The notes under the pieces: generated by a model
Told to the model about the DNA's origin: nothing
Seen by the model: the letters and a program-made list of their open reading frames with translations, nothing else
Database searches by the model: none
Shown: positions 11,035-19,384 of the stretch, one piece after another
How the letters are laid out: each line of letters opens with the position of its first letter
Position numbering within the stretch: position 1 is the stretch's first letter
Position numbers and translations under genes: made by a program
NCBI RefSeq assembly: GCF_029868385.1
Contig: NZ_JARWNX010000022.1
Span: 86,623 to 150,622 of the forward strand
Reading direction: 5' to 3'
DNA length: 64,000 nt
Origin: Nocardia cyriacigeorgica
Lineage (GTDB): Bacteria > Actinomycetota > Actinomycetes > Mycobacteriales > Mycobacteriaceae

Positions 11035-12387
11035 TCACAGCCGGCGCGATGACGCCGAAGACGACCAGGTCGGCTGATCCCAGCCGTACCGGCGGGCGGG
11101 CGCCGGATAGTCGGGGTATTCGGCGAGGGCGGGGAGGGCGGTCGTGATACTGCCGTGGGTGACGGTGTGTCGCGGATCGGGTTCGGTGGCCGCGGGGTGG
11201 CGGAGGGTGCGTTCGGGTGCGGCGAGCAGCCAGGACGCGGTGCGCGCCAAGGAGACCCGGATATCGCGGCCGATACCGTCGGCGGCGCGGGCGGTGAGCG
11301 CGTCGATGACGCCGGCGGCGAGCAGGTAACCCGAGGCGTGGTCGAGCGCCTGCGCGGGCAGTGCGCTGGGCACCGCCGGTGCGCCTTCGATGATGGCGAT
11401 GCCGGTGGCGGCCTGGACGATGCTGTCGAAACCTCGGCGCGCACCCCACGGGCCGGTATCGCCCCACGCGCTGACCCGCCCGTGCACGAGTCCCGGCCGG
11501 ATCGTCAGTCCGGCGTGTTCGAGCGCGCCCGGTCGATAGCCGGTCACCAGCACGTCCGCGGTGTCGAGGAGCGCCTCGATCCGCCCGCGGTCGGCGCGCA
11601 GATCCAGCACGGTGGACCGTTTGCCCTGGCAGGTGTCGTGGAACTGCCAGCTGATCTCGGGCAGACCGGGCGGGTCGATCCGCAGGACATCGGCGCCGAG
11701 CAGGGCCAGCGTGCGAGTCGCGACCGGTCCGGCGATCACCCTGGTCATATCGAGTACGCGGACCCCGCGCAGCGGCAGGAACGGTGTCGCACCATCGGGC
11801 AGTCCGCTACCGCGTGCGTCGGCGCGGGCGATCGAGGAGACCAGCGGTCCCGCCGCGGCGGCACGTGCCTGCGGGGTGGCCGCCCATTCGCGTTCGGTGC
11901 GCACCCGCACCGCGATGGCACCGGTGGCAGCGGCCGCGTCCTCGACATCGGCGGCGCGGCTCATCGCGATCTGCGCGACGGCCAGGTCGAGGGGAGCGTC
12001 GCCGGGCAGGTTCAGCGCGGCGAGCAGCCTGGCCCGGTGGTGCGGATAGTTGGCATGGGTGCGGACCCATCCGTCGAAGGTCGGGAAGAAACCCGACAGG
12101 TCGGCGAACATCCCCACCGGTGCGCCGTCGATGCGCAGCAGCCGTTCACTGGCGAACGCGGCCGCGATGCGCTGCGGGTCGATCCGATGCCGCACGGGAT
12201 CGAGTCCGTGTGCCATTCGCAACCGGTTCGCCGCGCCGATGACGGCCCCGATCGCACCCGCCGCGAGCCCCGCCACCGGCAACGCCGCGGCCAACACGGC
12301 ACCGAACTCCGGCGCGGGCGTGTCGGAATGGTCCTCGATACCGATGCCATCCTGGTAATCACGGACCAGCCGTTCGTGCACACTCAC
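11035..12387 (-). CDS. Type III CoA-transferase (CaiB/BaiF family)
   Basis: A 450-residue member of the L-carnitine dehydratase/bile-acid CoA-transferase family. It has the family core GVRVLDMTRVIAGPVATRTLALLGADVLRIDPP, followed by KRSTVLDLRADRGR and the LVTGYRPGALEHAGL segment. Such enzymes move CoA between acyl-CoAs and free acids in degradation pathways. An N-terminal extension of about 210 residues before the core is itself CaiB-like, so the protein is a long variant. The C-terminal tail ends in a Ser/Arg-rich stretch. The 154 bases downstream hold no gene. Confidence 0.85.
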   Translation of the reverse strand: MSVHERLVRDYQDGIGIEDHSDTPAPEFGAVLAAALPVAGLAAGAIGAVIGAANRLRMAHGLDPVRHRIDPQRIAAAFASERLLRIDGAPVGMFADLSGFFPTFDGWVRTHANYPHHRARLLAALNLPGDAPLDLAVAQIAMSRAADVEDAAAATGAIAVRVRTEREWAATPQARAAAAGPLVSSIARADARGSGLPDGATPFLPLRGVRVLDMTRVIAGPVATRTLALLGADVLRIDPPGLPEISWQFHDTCQGKRSTVLDLRADRGRIEALLDTADVLVTGYRPGALEHAGLTIRPGLVHGRVSAWGDTGPWGARRGFDSIVQAATGIAIIEGAPAVPSALPAQALDHASGYLLAAGVIDALTARAADGIGRDIRVSLARTASWLLAAPERTLRHPAATEPDPRHTVTHGSITTALPALAEYPDYPAPARRYGWDQPTWSSSASSRRL

Positions 12388-12444
12388 CGCACCCAGCGTA
12401 ATAGCCGTCGACCGGAACGGATTCCGACGTGCGATCCGACGACC

Positions 12445-12597
12445 TCGGCGTCACAGCTCGACCGCTGGAGTGAGTTCACCACCGGCGAGTTCACGAGTGC
12501 GCAATTCCCCGGCGGACACTTTTATCTCGATGAACGCCCTGCGGAACTGGCCGCGGCCATCGGCAACCGACTCGACGGTGCCGACACTCGACGGTGA
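12445..12597 (+). pseudogene. Type II thioesterase C-terminal relic
   Basis: A plus-strand frame reads W-S-E-F-T-T-G-E-F-T, then FPGGHFYL, then an ELAAAIGNRL helix before a TGA at 12595. The pattern W-x2-(H/F)T...FPGGHFYL...L...I is the C-terminal end of type II (GrsT-like) thioesterases, with the catalytic His of the triad in GGHF. No start codon, nucleophile Ser motif or other domain precedes it, and the neighbouring genes read the other way. It is a stranded fragment of a lost secondary-metabolism gene. Confidence 0.55.
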
Positions 12598-12619
12598 ACC
12601 GCGCGGGAGCGAGTCGAGA

Positions 12620-14065
12620 TCACCAGGGGGAGGGGCGGTAATCCTTGAGGAAGCAGCCGTACAGGTCATTGCCCTGTTCGCCCTGCACGATCGGGTCGTA
12701 GACGCGGGCGGCGCCGTCCACCAGGTCCAGTGGGGCCCGGAAACCCTCGTCGGCGAGCCGGATCTTGGTGTAATGCGGGCGCTCGTCGGTGATCCAGCCG
12801 GTGTCGACGGCGGTCATCAGAATGGAGTCCGCCTCGAACATCTCGGCGGCGCTGGTGCGGGTCAGCATGTTCAACGCCGCCTTGGCCATATTCGTATGCG
12901 GATGGCCGGCGCCCTTGTACGCCCGACCGAACTGGCCCTCCATCGCCGAGACGTTGACGATGTACTTGCGCCGCGCCTGCGCCGCCGCCATCGCCGGGCG
13001 CAACCGCGATACCAGGATGAACGGCGCGACCGAGTTACACAGCTGCACTTCGAGCAGTTCGGTGGGCTCGACTTCGCCGACGGTCTGTACCCAGCTGTTG
13101 GTGTGGGCGAGATCGGGCACCAGCCCACCGGCGTCGATGGCGACACCGCGGGAGATGCGCTCGGGCGTGGCCGAACCCGCCACCAACGCCAGCCCGGCCA
13201 CATCGTCGGCGGTGAGCGTCGGGGTGAGCGAGGCGGTGAGCGCGCTGGGATGGGCCTGCATCGTCTTGCCGAAGGTCACCACATCGGGCAACGCTCCGGC
13301 GGGCAGCGGCATGGACTCGGCCTCGACGAGAGCGCTGTAGGCACCGGCGGAGCGGCGCACCGTCTGCGCGGCATTGTTGATCAGGATATCGAGCGGGCCC
13401 TGGGCGGCGACATCGTCGGCCAGGGCCACCACCTGCGCCGGATCACGCAGATCGATACCGACGATGCGCACCCGGTGCAGCCAGTCCGCGCTGTCGGGCT
13501 GGGCGGCGAAGCGACGGATGGCGTCATGGGGGAAACGGGTGGTGATAGTGGTGTGCGCGCCGTCGCGCAGCAGCCGCAACGCGATGTACATGCCGATCTT
13601 GGCGCGTCCACCGGTGAGCAGTGCTCGTTTGCCGGTGAGGTCGGTGCGGGCATCGCGGCGGGCGTGGCTGTCGGCGGCGCAGTCCGGGCACAGCTGGTGG
13701 TAGAACGCGTCGACGCGGGTGTAGCGCTGTTTGCAGATGTAGCAGGGCCGGGCCCGCAGCAGAGTGCCCGCGCTGGCGCCGGTGGCAGTGGAACTGATCG
13801 GGATGCCCGCGGTCTCGTCGTCGATCCGCTGGGGCGATCCGGTGGCGGTAGCGGCGACCACCGCGCGGTCGGCGGAGGACACCGCGTCCCTGGCCGCCGC
13901 GCGACGGCGCTGCTTGAGCTTTTTGAACATATGCCCGACGGCGCGCTGCACCGCCACCGAATCCGGATGATCCTTGTCGAGCTGTCCCGCCTGCTCCAAG
14001 ACCCGCAGACAGGTGGCGAGCGAATCGGGATCGATCGTGGTTTCGGCCATCGGAGGTGGAGACAT
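12620..14065 (-). CDS. Atypical SDR with N-terminal zinc ribbon
   Basis: A 481-residue protein. Residues 1-105 are helical and charged. A CYIC...CPDC ribbon (about 108-130) probably binds zinc. A Rossmann SDR domain follows, with LLTGGRAKIGMYIA as nucleotide loop and LINNAAQ. The catalytic Ser is present in VNVSAMEG, but the usual YxxxK is replaced by GHPHTNMAK, so the Tyr position is Thr. I recognise this HTNMAKAALNML form as recurrent in one SDR subfamily, so it is probably ancestral and not decay. The substrate is unknown. The start may be ATG 14065 or ATG 14050; neither has a well-spaced ribosome site. Confidence 0.8.
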   Translation of the reverse strand: MSPPPMAETTIDPDSLATCLRVLEQAGQLDKDHPDSVAVQRAVGHMFKKLKQRRRAAARDAVSSADRAVVAATATGSPQRIDDETAGIPISSTATGASAGTLLRARPCYICKQRYTRVDAFYHQLCPDCAADSHARRDARTDLTGKRALLTGGRAKIGMYIALRLLRDGAHTTITTRFPHDAIRRFAAQPDSADWLHRVRIVGIDLRDPAQVVALADDVAAQGPLDILINNAAQTVRRSAGAYSALVEAESMPLPAGALPDVVTFGKTMQAHPSALTASLTPTLTADDVAGLALVAGSATPERISRGVAIDAGGLVPDLAHTNSWVQTVGEVEPTELLEVQLCNSVAPFILVSRLRPAMAAAQARRKYIVNVSAMEGQFGRAYKGAGHPHTNMAKAALNMLTRTSAAEMFEADSILMTAVDTGWITDERPHYTKIRLADEGFRAPLDLVDGAARVYDPIVQGEQGNDLYGCFLKDYRPSPW

Positions 14066-14162
14066 CCTTCATGAGCTGGGCATGTGTCGCGCCCATTGTC
14101 TCAAACGGGGTCGGGTGACCGGCCGCTCACCTCCACCTCGGCGGCTGATGGCGATGCGCGGT

Positions 14163-15647
14163 TCAGTCGCGCAGCGCGGCCAGGGTGGACCGGGCGGATT
14201 CGGTCAGCTTGTCGATGACCTCCGATTCCGGCAGGGCCCTCGACGAATTCGACGACGATGACGTGGACAGGAACTGCGACCAGGTGAAAGCGCCGACGAT
14301 CCAGCCATCGCGGATCCTGAGCGTGACGGTGGGGGCGGGATCGCCCGCCTTGTCGGGCTCGACGGTCACATAGGCTTCATCGCCGATCCCGGAGATCTTC
14401 TCGGCCCGGCCCTCGGCGCCCGAGTCGGCGTACGGGTTCTCCCAGGTATCGAAGCCCGCGATGAACTCGGGGCCCGGATCGGTCTTCTTGTGGATCGTCA
14501 CGCTGGAGTACAGGGACGCGTCCTCGTAGTCGTCTTCCTCGGCTCCAGGGCCGAGAAGCCGTTGAGCGCAGAACATCGTGTCCCGCGCGGTGTGCTCGGT
14601 ACCGGTGAAGTTCGGGTAGTCGTAGGTACCCGACATGCTCTTGGTGGAGATCTTGTAGCCGGATTCGGTGAACGGTTCGGTGTCGGCCACATCGCAGAAG
14701 TCGGCGGAATAGGTGTAGCCGCGCAGGTCGGGCTCACCGGGCGCGACTCCGCCCGAGCTGCTGCCGCCGAAGCCACCGAAGGCGAGAACCGCGCCGCCCC
14801 ACACCACTGATGCGACGACGATGCCGCCGAGCCCCCACAACCAGCCCTTGCCGGAGGAGGTCCGACCACCGGAACCGTTCGGACCGAACGACGGTGCGGG
14901 CTGGCCGAATCCGGTCCCACCGGGTCCGCCCGGTCCGAACCCACCCGGCGCTGCTCCGTGCTCCTGCGCTGCGAAGTCCTGGCCGTGCAGCGACGATCCT
15001 TGGCCTTGCGGCGCGAATCCTTGGCCTTGCGCTGCGAATCCTTGGCCTTGCGACGCGAGACCCTGGCCCTGCGGTGCGAAGCCCTGGCCCTGCGGTGCGA
15101 AGCCCTGGTTCTGCGGTGCAAAACCTTGGCTCTCAGGTGTGAACCCCTGTCCGTGCGAGCCGAATTCCTGGCCTTGCGGCGTGAAACCCTGGCCTGGCGC
15201 GGGAGCGTGCGCCTGCGGCGTGAAACCTTGGCTTGGCACGGGAACCTGCGCCTGCGGTGTGAACCCTTGCCCCTGCGGCGGCGGGAACTGGCCCTGCGGC
15301 GGGAACTGACCCTGTGATGCGTCGGGTGGCGCCGAACCGGCCACGGGCTGCTGCGGCGCCGACGGCGCGAAACCAGGCGCGGGTGGCGCGAATCCCTGCT
15401 CCGGCGTCGGGGACCCGGAGGGCCCGCCCGCAGCGACACCGGGCGGCGGTGCCGACGCGAATCCGCCAGGGGGCTGATCGAAGGAGCGCAGCAGCGTCGG
15501 ATCGTGCTGCGGGTCCGGTGTACCCGGCTGGCGCAGCACCGTCGGATCGGCGGGCGCGACGGGCGGTTGCTGCGGCGCCGCACCGGTCGAGTTCGGCTGA
15601 TCGCCTTGTGCGCCCGACTGATTCGCGGAGTCCCCCGATGTCGTCAT
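14163..15647 (-). CDS. Pro/Gln-repeat single-pass membrane protein
   Basis: A 494-residue protein in three parts. Residues 1-262 are disordered and rich in Pro, Gln and Gly, with about a dozen degenerate QGFAPQGQ-type units between residues 113 and 232. A single membrane helix (WLWGLGGIVVASVVWGGAVL) sits at about 269-288. The remaining 200 residues form an extracellular domain beginning after EPDLRGYTYSADFCDVAD, with two Cys (in FCDV and FCAQ) that could pair. The layout resembles other actinobacterial Pro-rich membrane-anchored proteins with DUF3558-like outer domains, but I do not recognise the family and assign no function. Confidence 0.75.
   Translation of the reverse strand: MTTSGDSANQSGAQGDQPNSTGAAPQQPPVAPADPTVLRQPGTPDPQHDPTLLRSFDQPPGGFASAPPPGVAAGGPSGSPTPEQGFAPPAPGFAPSAPQQPVAGSAPPDASQGQFPPQGQFPPPQGQGFTPQAQVPVPSQGFTPQAHAPAPGQGFTPQGQEFGSHGQGFTPESQGFAPQNQGFAPQGQGFAPQGQGLASQGQGFAAQGQGFAPQGQGSSLHGQDFAAQEHGAAPGGFGPGGPGGTGFGQPAPSFGPNGSGGRTSSGKGWLWGLGGIVVASVVWGGAVLAFGGFGGSSSGGVAPGEPDLRGYTYSADFCDVADTEPFTESGYKISTKSMSGTYDYPNFTGTEHTARDTMFCAQRLLGPGAEEDDYEDASLYSSVTIHKKTDPGPEFIAGFDTWENPYADSGAEGRAEKISGIGDEAYVTVEPDKAGDPAPTVTLRIRDGWIVGAFTWSQFLSTSSSSNSSRALPESEVIDKLTESARSTLAALRD
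14952..15311 (-). repeat. Degenerate 21-24 bp coding repeats
   Basis: The DNA encoding residues 113-232 of the membrane protein consists of tandem degenerate 21-24 base units encoding QGFAPQG and variants (FTPQ, FAAQ, LASQ). The units are most uniform around 14990-15130. Such coding tandem repeats are prone to length change between strains. The repeats also keep other frames artificially open here. Confidence 0.8.
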
Positions 15648-15725
15648 GGCGGGGAACGTACCACTGTCGTGTCGTGACCGCCCATCCGAGTTTCGTGCCG
15701 GGCGATCACGGCTCTCGAATGGCGG

Positions 15726-16934
15726 TCAGGTGATCCGCACCGCCTCGGCGAACGCGGCCCGCCCGGAGGCCCACGCACCGTCCCCGAGCCGGGCTTCCGG
15801 CGTGCCGGACGACCCACCGGCGATGGCCAGGCCGGACGCCTCCGATTCGCTCATGACCGCAAGCGCCGACAGGCGACGACGATCGTCCTCCGGCATGGCC
15901 GCGGTGAGCGGGATCAGCGCATCCCAGCGCCCGGCGGCGCCCGCGCGGCGGACGAGATCGTCGAGCCGGTCATCCGGTTCGCCCGCGATCGCTGCGGCGA
16001 CGACCGTCAGTGACTCGGCGGGCAGATGCCCGGTCAACGGCAGCAGATCCAGCCACAACCCCTCGCCGAGCGCGGCCTCGACACATGCGCCGAGGAACTG
16101 CTCATCGCGTAGCGCGGGCCGGGCGGCCAGCGCCGCGAGAGCCGTCGAGCTCATGGCGCCGGCGATCGGCAGTAGGGTCGCCAGTGCGTCGAGTTCGATC
16201 GCGGCGGCGAGGAGCCCATCGAGTGCGTCGTCGCCGAGGTCGGCGCAGATATCGCCGAGCCTGGCCTTGTTCGCGCTGTTCACCGTGCCGAGCAGATCAA
16301 GGCCCTGCACCCACAGCCGCTCGGTATGGGCCGCACGGATGACCCCTGGCAGCCGATCGGCCACGATCTCCATCAACGTATCGATGGAACTCTTGTCCTC
16401 CATCAGGAATCCGATGCGCAGCAGATCGGCGTCGCCGATGACCGCCGCGGCCGCGCGCAGCGACGGCTCGGGCACCACACCGACGAACCGGCCCATGGTG
16501 ACGTGTTCCTCGCGCGCGAGCAGTTCGGTGGCGACCGCCGCAACCTGCCGGGGCGCAACCCTGGCGATCACATCGGCGGTGCGCCGCGGATCAAGGGCGA
16601 TCGCCGCTTCGGCCAGGAACGGTGCGGGCAGGGCCGCCGCGATATCCACCGCCCGCCGCGGGTCCACCACGGCGGCAACGGCCGCGCACAGCACCGGCCC
16701 GAAGGCGTGGGTGGCGATCTTGGCGCTGATCGCCACCGGCACGAGGTTGGCCGCCGCGGCCACCCGCGCCAGTTTCGACCGGTCGCGGTCGAAGAGCATA
16801 TCGGTGCTGCGGTCGCGGAATTCGCGGATGGCCGCGGGCGGCAGATCGGCCAGGAACCCCAGCTGCTCGGGCTCGACACCCAGGAGCCGGGCGAGCTTGG
16901 TGGTCTCGGCGAGGGCCAGCAGATGGTCGCTCAT
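15726..16934 (-). CDS. Helical-repeat protein of unknown function
   Basis: A 402-residue, Ala-rich, all-helical soluble protein with no signal peptide or membrane segment. The body is built of repeated units of about 30-40 residues that carry a DPRR motif (VVDPRRAVDIAAALPAPFL and IALDPRRTADVIARV are the clearest pair). They recall MgtE-N or HEAT-like superhelices. I do not recognise a characterised family. It overlaps the small upstream gene by 4 bases, so the two are co-translated and probably act together. Confidence 0.7.
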   Translation of the reverse strand: MSDHLLALAETTKLARLLGVEPEQLGFLADLPPAAIREFRDRSTDMLFDRDRSKLARVAAAANLVPVAISAKIATHAFGPVLCAAVAAVVDPRRAVDIAAALPAPFLAEAAIALDPRRTADVIARVAPRQVAAVATELLAREEHVTMGRFVGVVPEPSLRAAAAVIGDADLLRIGFLMEDKSSIDTLMEIVADRLPGVIRAAHTERLWVQGLDLLGTVNSANKARLGDICADLGDDALDGLLAAAIELDALATLLPIAGAMSSTALAALAARPALRDEQFLGACVEAALGEGLWLDLLPLTGHLPAESLTVVAAAIAGEPDDRLDDLVRRAGAAGRWDALIPLTAAMPEDDRRRLSALAVMSESEASGLAIAGGSSGTPEARLGDGAWASGRAAFAEAVRIT

Positions 16935-17146
16935 AGTCCGAGGGCCTTCTTCACCGCCGGGCGCATCAGACGCGGGATCAGCCCGAGCCCGGACTCGAAT
17001 GCCTCGCGCATCTGGCCTGCCCGGCGGGCCGAGGCGCCGTGCAGTAGATGGTCGAGTTCGGTGAGCTGTTCATCGGTGAGGTCGGCGAAGGCCGCGGGCA
17101 GGGGAGCGCCGAGCGTCCGGGACACAGTGTCGGCTGCGGTGGTCAT
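16931..17146 (-). CDS. Small hypothetical protein (71 aa)
   Basis: A 71-residue protein with predicted amphipathic helices (DLTDEQLTELDHLLHG and ARRAGQMREAFESGL) and a basic C-terminus (RPAVKKALGL). There is no membrane segment. Its stop overlaps the start of the 402-residue helical-repeat gene (ATGA), and that coupling is the main support for it. The family is not recognised. Confidence 0.6.
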   Translation of the reverse strand: MTTAADTVSRTLGAPLPAAFADLTDEQLTELDHLLHGASARRAGQMREAFESGLGLIPRLMRPAVKKALGL

Positions 17147-17199
17147 GATGCCTTTCGTCGCGAATGGCTGTAGGGGCCTCGGGGTGTCGCCGGGCCGGA

Positions 17200-18318
17200 T
17201 CAGTGGGTGGTGCGGAACGCGGGGTCGTTGTCGGCGCGCAGATCACCGATGAAGTTGGCGATCGCCTCGCCCACCAGCAATGGTTCGGTCACCGGAAGCC
17301 AATGGTCGGCCGGAAGCGTGTAGCACCACAATCGATCCACCCGCTCGTGCACCGCGGCGCGGATCCCCGCCCGTGCGACCGGGTCGGCAGTATCGAGCAG
17401 CAGTTGAACCGGCACGGCGGTGCGCTGATCGCGTGGATGGCACAGGTGGTGGCCGAGATTGGCGCGGACGATTCGCATCCCGGCGACCAGATCGGTGCGC
17501 CAGGTCGGTGCGATCGGGGTGTCCGCACGAGGCGAGCGGTGCGCGATCTGTCGCAGGCACGTGCGTAGGCGAGGCTGGTAGACCGCGCGCCGCAGCAGCG
17601 ACGGCGAGGAGTGCAGCGTCACGCGCGCTTCGTCCAGCGCAGAGGACACCGCCATCGGTGTGCGGCGCGCGGTGCGAGTGGCCGGAAGCGCGCGGTGCGG
17701 CCCGACCGAATGTCGCTCACGACCGAGGATCGGGCGGTGCCGGGGAGGTTCCGGTGCCGCCGGGTGAGTCACACGCCCGCTCGCCGCCGGCACCGATGAC
17801 ACGAACCGGCGCGTGGTGCGTGATTGCAGTCGATGCACGCCGCGCCGCGTGCGATATCGCAGTTGACGCAACCACAGGCCGATATGGTCCAGATGCGGCG
17901 CCGAGAGTGCGGTGAACGAGGCGATGCGGGTGCCTGCCCGCGGATCGGCCACGGCCTCCCATCCCTGCATGGCGCCCCAGCCGTGCCCGGCCAGATGCGC
18001 CGGGCGGTCGGGGGAGACGGTCTCGAGGACGGTGTAGAGGTCCTCGGCCAAACGATCCAGGCGATAGGCGCCGAGCCCGCTCGGCGTGCCCGATCGGCCA
18101 TGCCCGCGCACGTCATAGGTGATGACCCGGAACTCGTCGGCGAGAGTCGCGGCCACCTGCTCCCAGGCCCGGTGGGTGTCGGAGGCGCCGTGGATGAGCA
18201 CGAGCGGCTCGGCCGTCGGGGCGCCCCATTCGTATCCGGCGAGTTCGATGTCGTCGACCCGGATCGTCCACTGGCGATCGGGCCCGGGCCCGTGGTGCGG
18301 GTCGCGCGGTTCGGTCAT
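17200..18318 (-). CDS. Alpha/beta hydrolase
   Basis: A 372-residue alpha/beta hydrolase fold protein. The oxyanion strand VLIHGASDTHRAWEQV and the YDVRGHGRSG segment are typical. The nucleophile elbow appears as AGHGWGAMQGWE, with Gly in place of Ser/Asp at the nucleophile position (G-H-G-W-G), so it may be non-hydrolytic or a cofactor-free variant. About 110 residues in the middle (from QSRTTRRFVSSV) are basic and low in complexity, forming an unusual cap. The start is ATG 18318 with GAGG seven bases upstream; GTG 18321 is adjacent. Two palindromic operators lie 20-55 bases upstream, between this gene and a divergent TetR gene. Confidence 0.75.
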   Translation of the reverse strand: MTEPRDPHHGPGPDRQWTIRVDDIELAGYEWGAPTAEPLVLIHGASDTHRAWEQVAATLADEFRVITYDVRGHGRSGTPSGLGAYRLDRLAEDLYTVLETVSPDRPAHLAGHGWGAMQGWEAVADPRAGTRIASFTALSAPHLDHIGLWLRQLRYRTRRGVHRLQSRTTRRFVSSVPAASGRVTHPAAPEPPRHRPILGRERHSVGPHRALPATRTARRTPMAVSSALDEARVTLHSSPSLLRRAVYQPRLRTCLRQIAHRSPRADTPIAPTWRTDLVAGMRIVRANLGHHLCHPRDQRTAVPVQLLLDTADPVARAGIRAAVHERVDRLWCYTLPADHWLPVTEPLLVGEAIANFIGDLRADNDPAFRTTH

Positions 18319-18336
18319 CACGTCACCTCGTTCGAA

Positions 18337-18372
18337 CGTACTGGCAGTACGGTCGACGATACTGTCAGTACG
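18337..18372. promoter_or_regulatory. Double TetR-type operator
   Basis: Two near-identical 15-base palindromes with core TACTG-N-CAGTA lie at 18337-18351 (perfect, centre G) and 18358-18372 (one arm mismatch). Their centres are 21 bases apart, two helical turns, as expected for two dimers on one DNA face. They sit in the region shared by the alpha/beta hydrolase and the TetR gene, immediately upstream of the hydrolase start. Confidence 0.7.
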
Positions 18373-18465
18373 GTGGCGAAGAAAACCATATGCCGCAGGT
18401 AGATGCCGATGTGTGATAGATCACTGATTTTCGAGGTTTATGATCGAAACATCTGCCTCGACTGG

Positions 18466-18484
18466 CACGTACCCGGAGTACGTG
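18466..18484. promoter_or_regulatory. 19-base palindrome upstream of TetR gene
   Basis: A perfect inverted repeat with 7-base arms (CACGTAC and GTACGTG) around a 5-base centre lies 98 bases before the TetR start codon. It differs from the double operator nearer the hydrolase. It may be an autoregulatory or unrelated regulator site. Confidence 0.4.
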
Positions 18485-18581
18485 TATGCTCTCGACCCAG
18501 GGTCGGTGGTGTTGCATCGAGGGGTGAACGCCGCCGTACTCGCCAACGTCTGACGTCACCGGCCGCACGGAGCTGACCATC

Positions 18582-19262
18582 GTGAACCGCACCAGCGTGC
18601 GCACCGCGCCGCGGTCCGTCGGCCGCGACGAGATCATCGACGCGGCCATCCGGGTGATCGACCGAGACGGCCCGCGCCCGAGCATGGACGACATCGCCCG
18701 CGAGGCCGGTATCACCAAACCGCGCCTCTACCGGCGCTTCGCCGATAAGGCCGACCTGTTCACCGAAATCGGCAATCGCATGGCGAAAACGGCGTTCGCG
18801 GCGGCGGGTAGCGATCTCACCCTCGTCCTGCAACCGCCGCGAACGGCGTTGCGTACGGTGCTGAGTGCCTATGCCGACGGCATCCTGGAACATCCGAACG
18901 TCTTCCGCTTCCTCGGGCAGGCGCAGACCGGTCACGATCGTGACGGCTCGGTGGTGCAGGTCGACCTCGGGCGGCAGGTCGCGGGGCGCCTGGCGAAACA
19001 GGCGAGCGCCGTGGCCGAGGCCGTGCCCATCGATGACAGCGGTATCGACTATCTGGCCCGCGCCATCACCGGGGTGGTCGTCTCCATCACCGATCTATGG
19101 CTCGGCGGCGACGATCCGGCGCGTGCGGCGACCGAATTCGTCGATCAGACCACCGAATACGTCTGGGGTCTGATCGACAGCTTCCTGCGGCGCCGCGGCA
19201 TCGACGCCGACCCGGCCACCCCGATCTTCACCACCCTCGCCGCGGTCGATACCGACCGCTGA
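18582..19262 (+). CDS. TetR/AcrR family regulator
   Basis: A 226-residue one-component repressor. The N-terminal helix-turn-helix region spans about residues 12-58 (DEIIDAAIRVIDRDG, then MDDIAREAGITKPRLYRRFADKADL), followed by an all-helical ligand and dimer domain. The start is GTG 18582 with a GGAG site at normal spacing. It is divergent from the alpha/beta hydrolase and is the natural candidate to bind the two TACTGNCAGTA palindromes there. An acyl-CoA dehydrogenase follows on the same strand after 122 bases, so the ligand may be an acyl-CoA (inference). Confidence 0.88.
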   Translation: MNRTSVRTAPRSVGRDEIIDAAIRVIDRDGPRPSMDDIAREAGITKPRLYRRFADKADLFTEIGNRMAKTAFAAAGSDLTLVLQPPRTALRTVLSAYADGILEHPNVFRFLGQAQTGHDRDGSVVQVDLGRQVAGRLAKQASAVAEAVPIDDSGIDYLARAITGVVVSITDLWLGGDDPARAATEFVDQTTEYVWGLIDSFLRRRGIDADPATPIFTTLAAVDTDR

Positions 19263-19304
19263 ACCCTTCCGCTTCCTCCTCGGCACCGGTCCATGCCCGA
19301 CTTG

Positions 19305-19333
19305 TTGACAGAATGCCAATAGTGCGCGAATCT
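19305..19333 (+). promoter_or_regulatory. Possible promoter of the acyl-CoA dehydrogenase
   Basis: A consensus TTGACA at 19305-19310 is followed after 17 bases by GAATCT (19328-19333), a weak -10. It lies 52-80 bases before the dehydrogenase start. It suggests the dehydrogenase/TetR pair has its own promoter downstream of the first TetR gene. Confidence 0.35.
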
Positions 19334-19384
19334 GGGTCCGTAAGCCCCGGTAGGCCGGGTGGAGGACGAGCAGAGGACGCGACG

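Noticed and set aside
14810..15309. Long plus-strand frames opposite the Pro/Gln-repeat protein
   Set aside because: They arise because a short repeated DNA unit keeps every frame open; they have no start signals or known domains.
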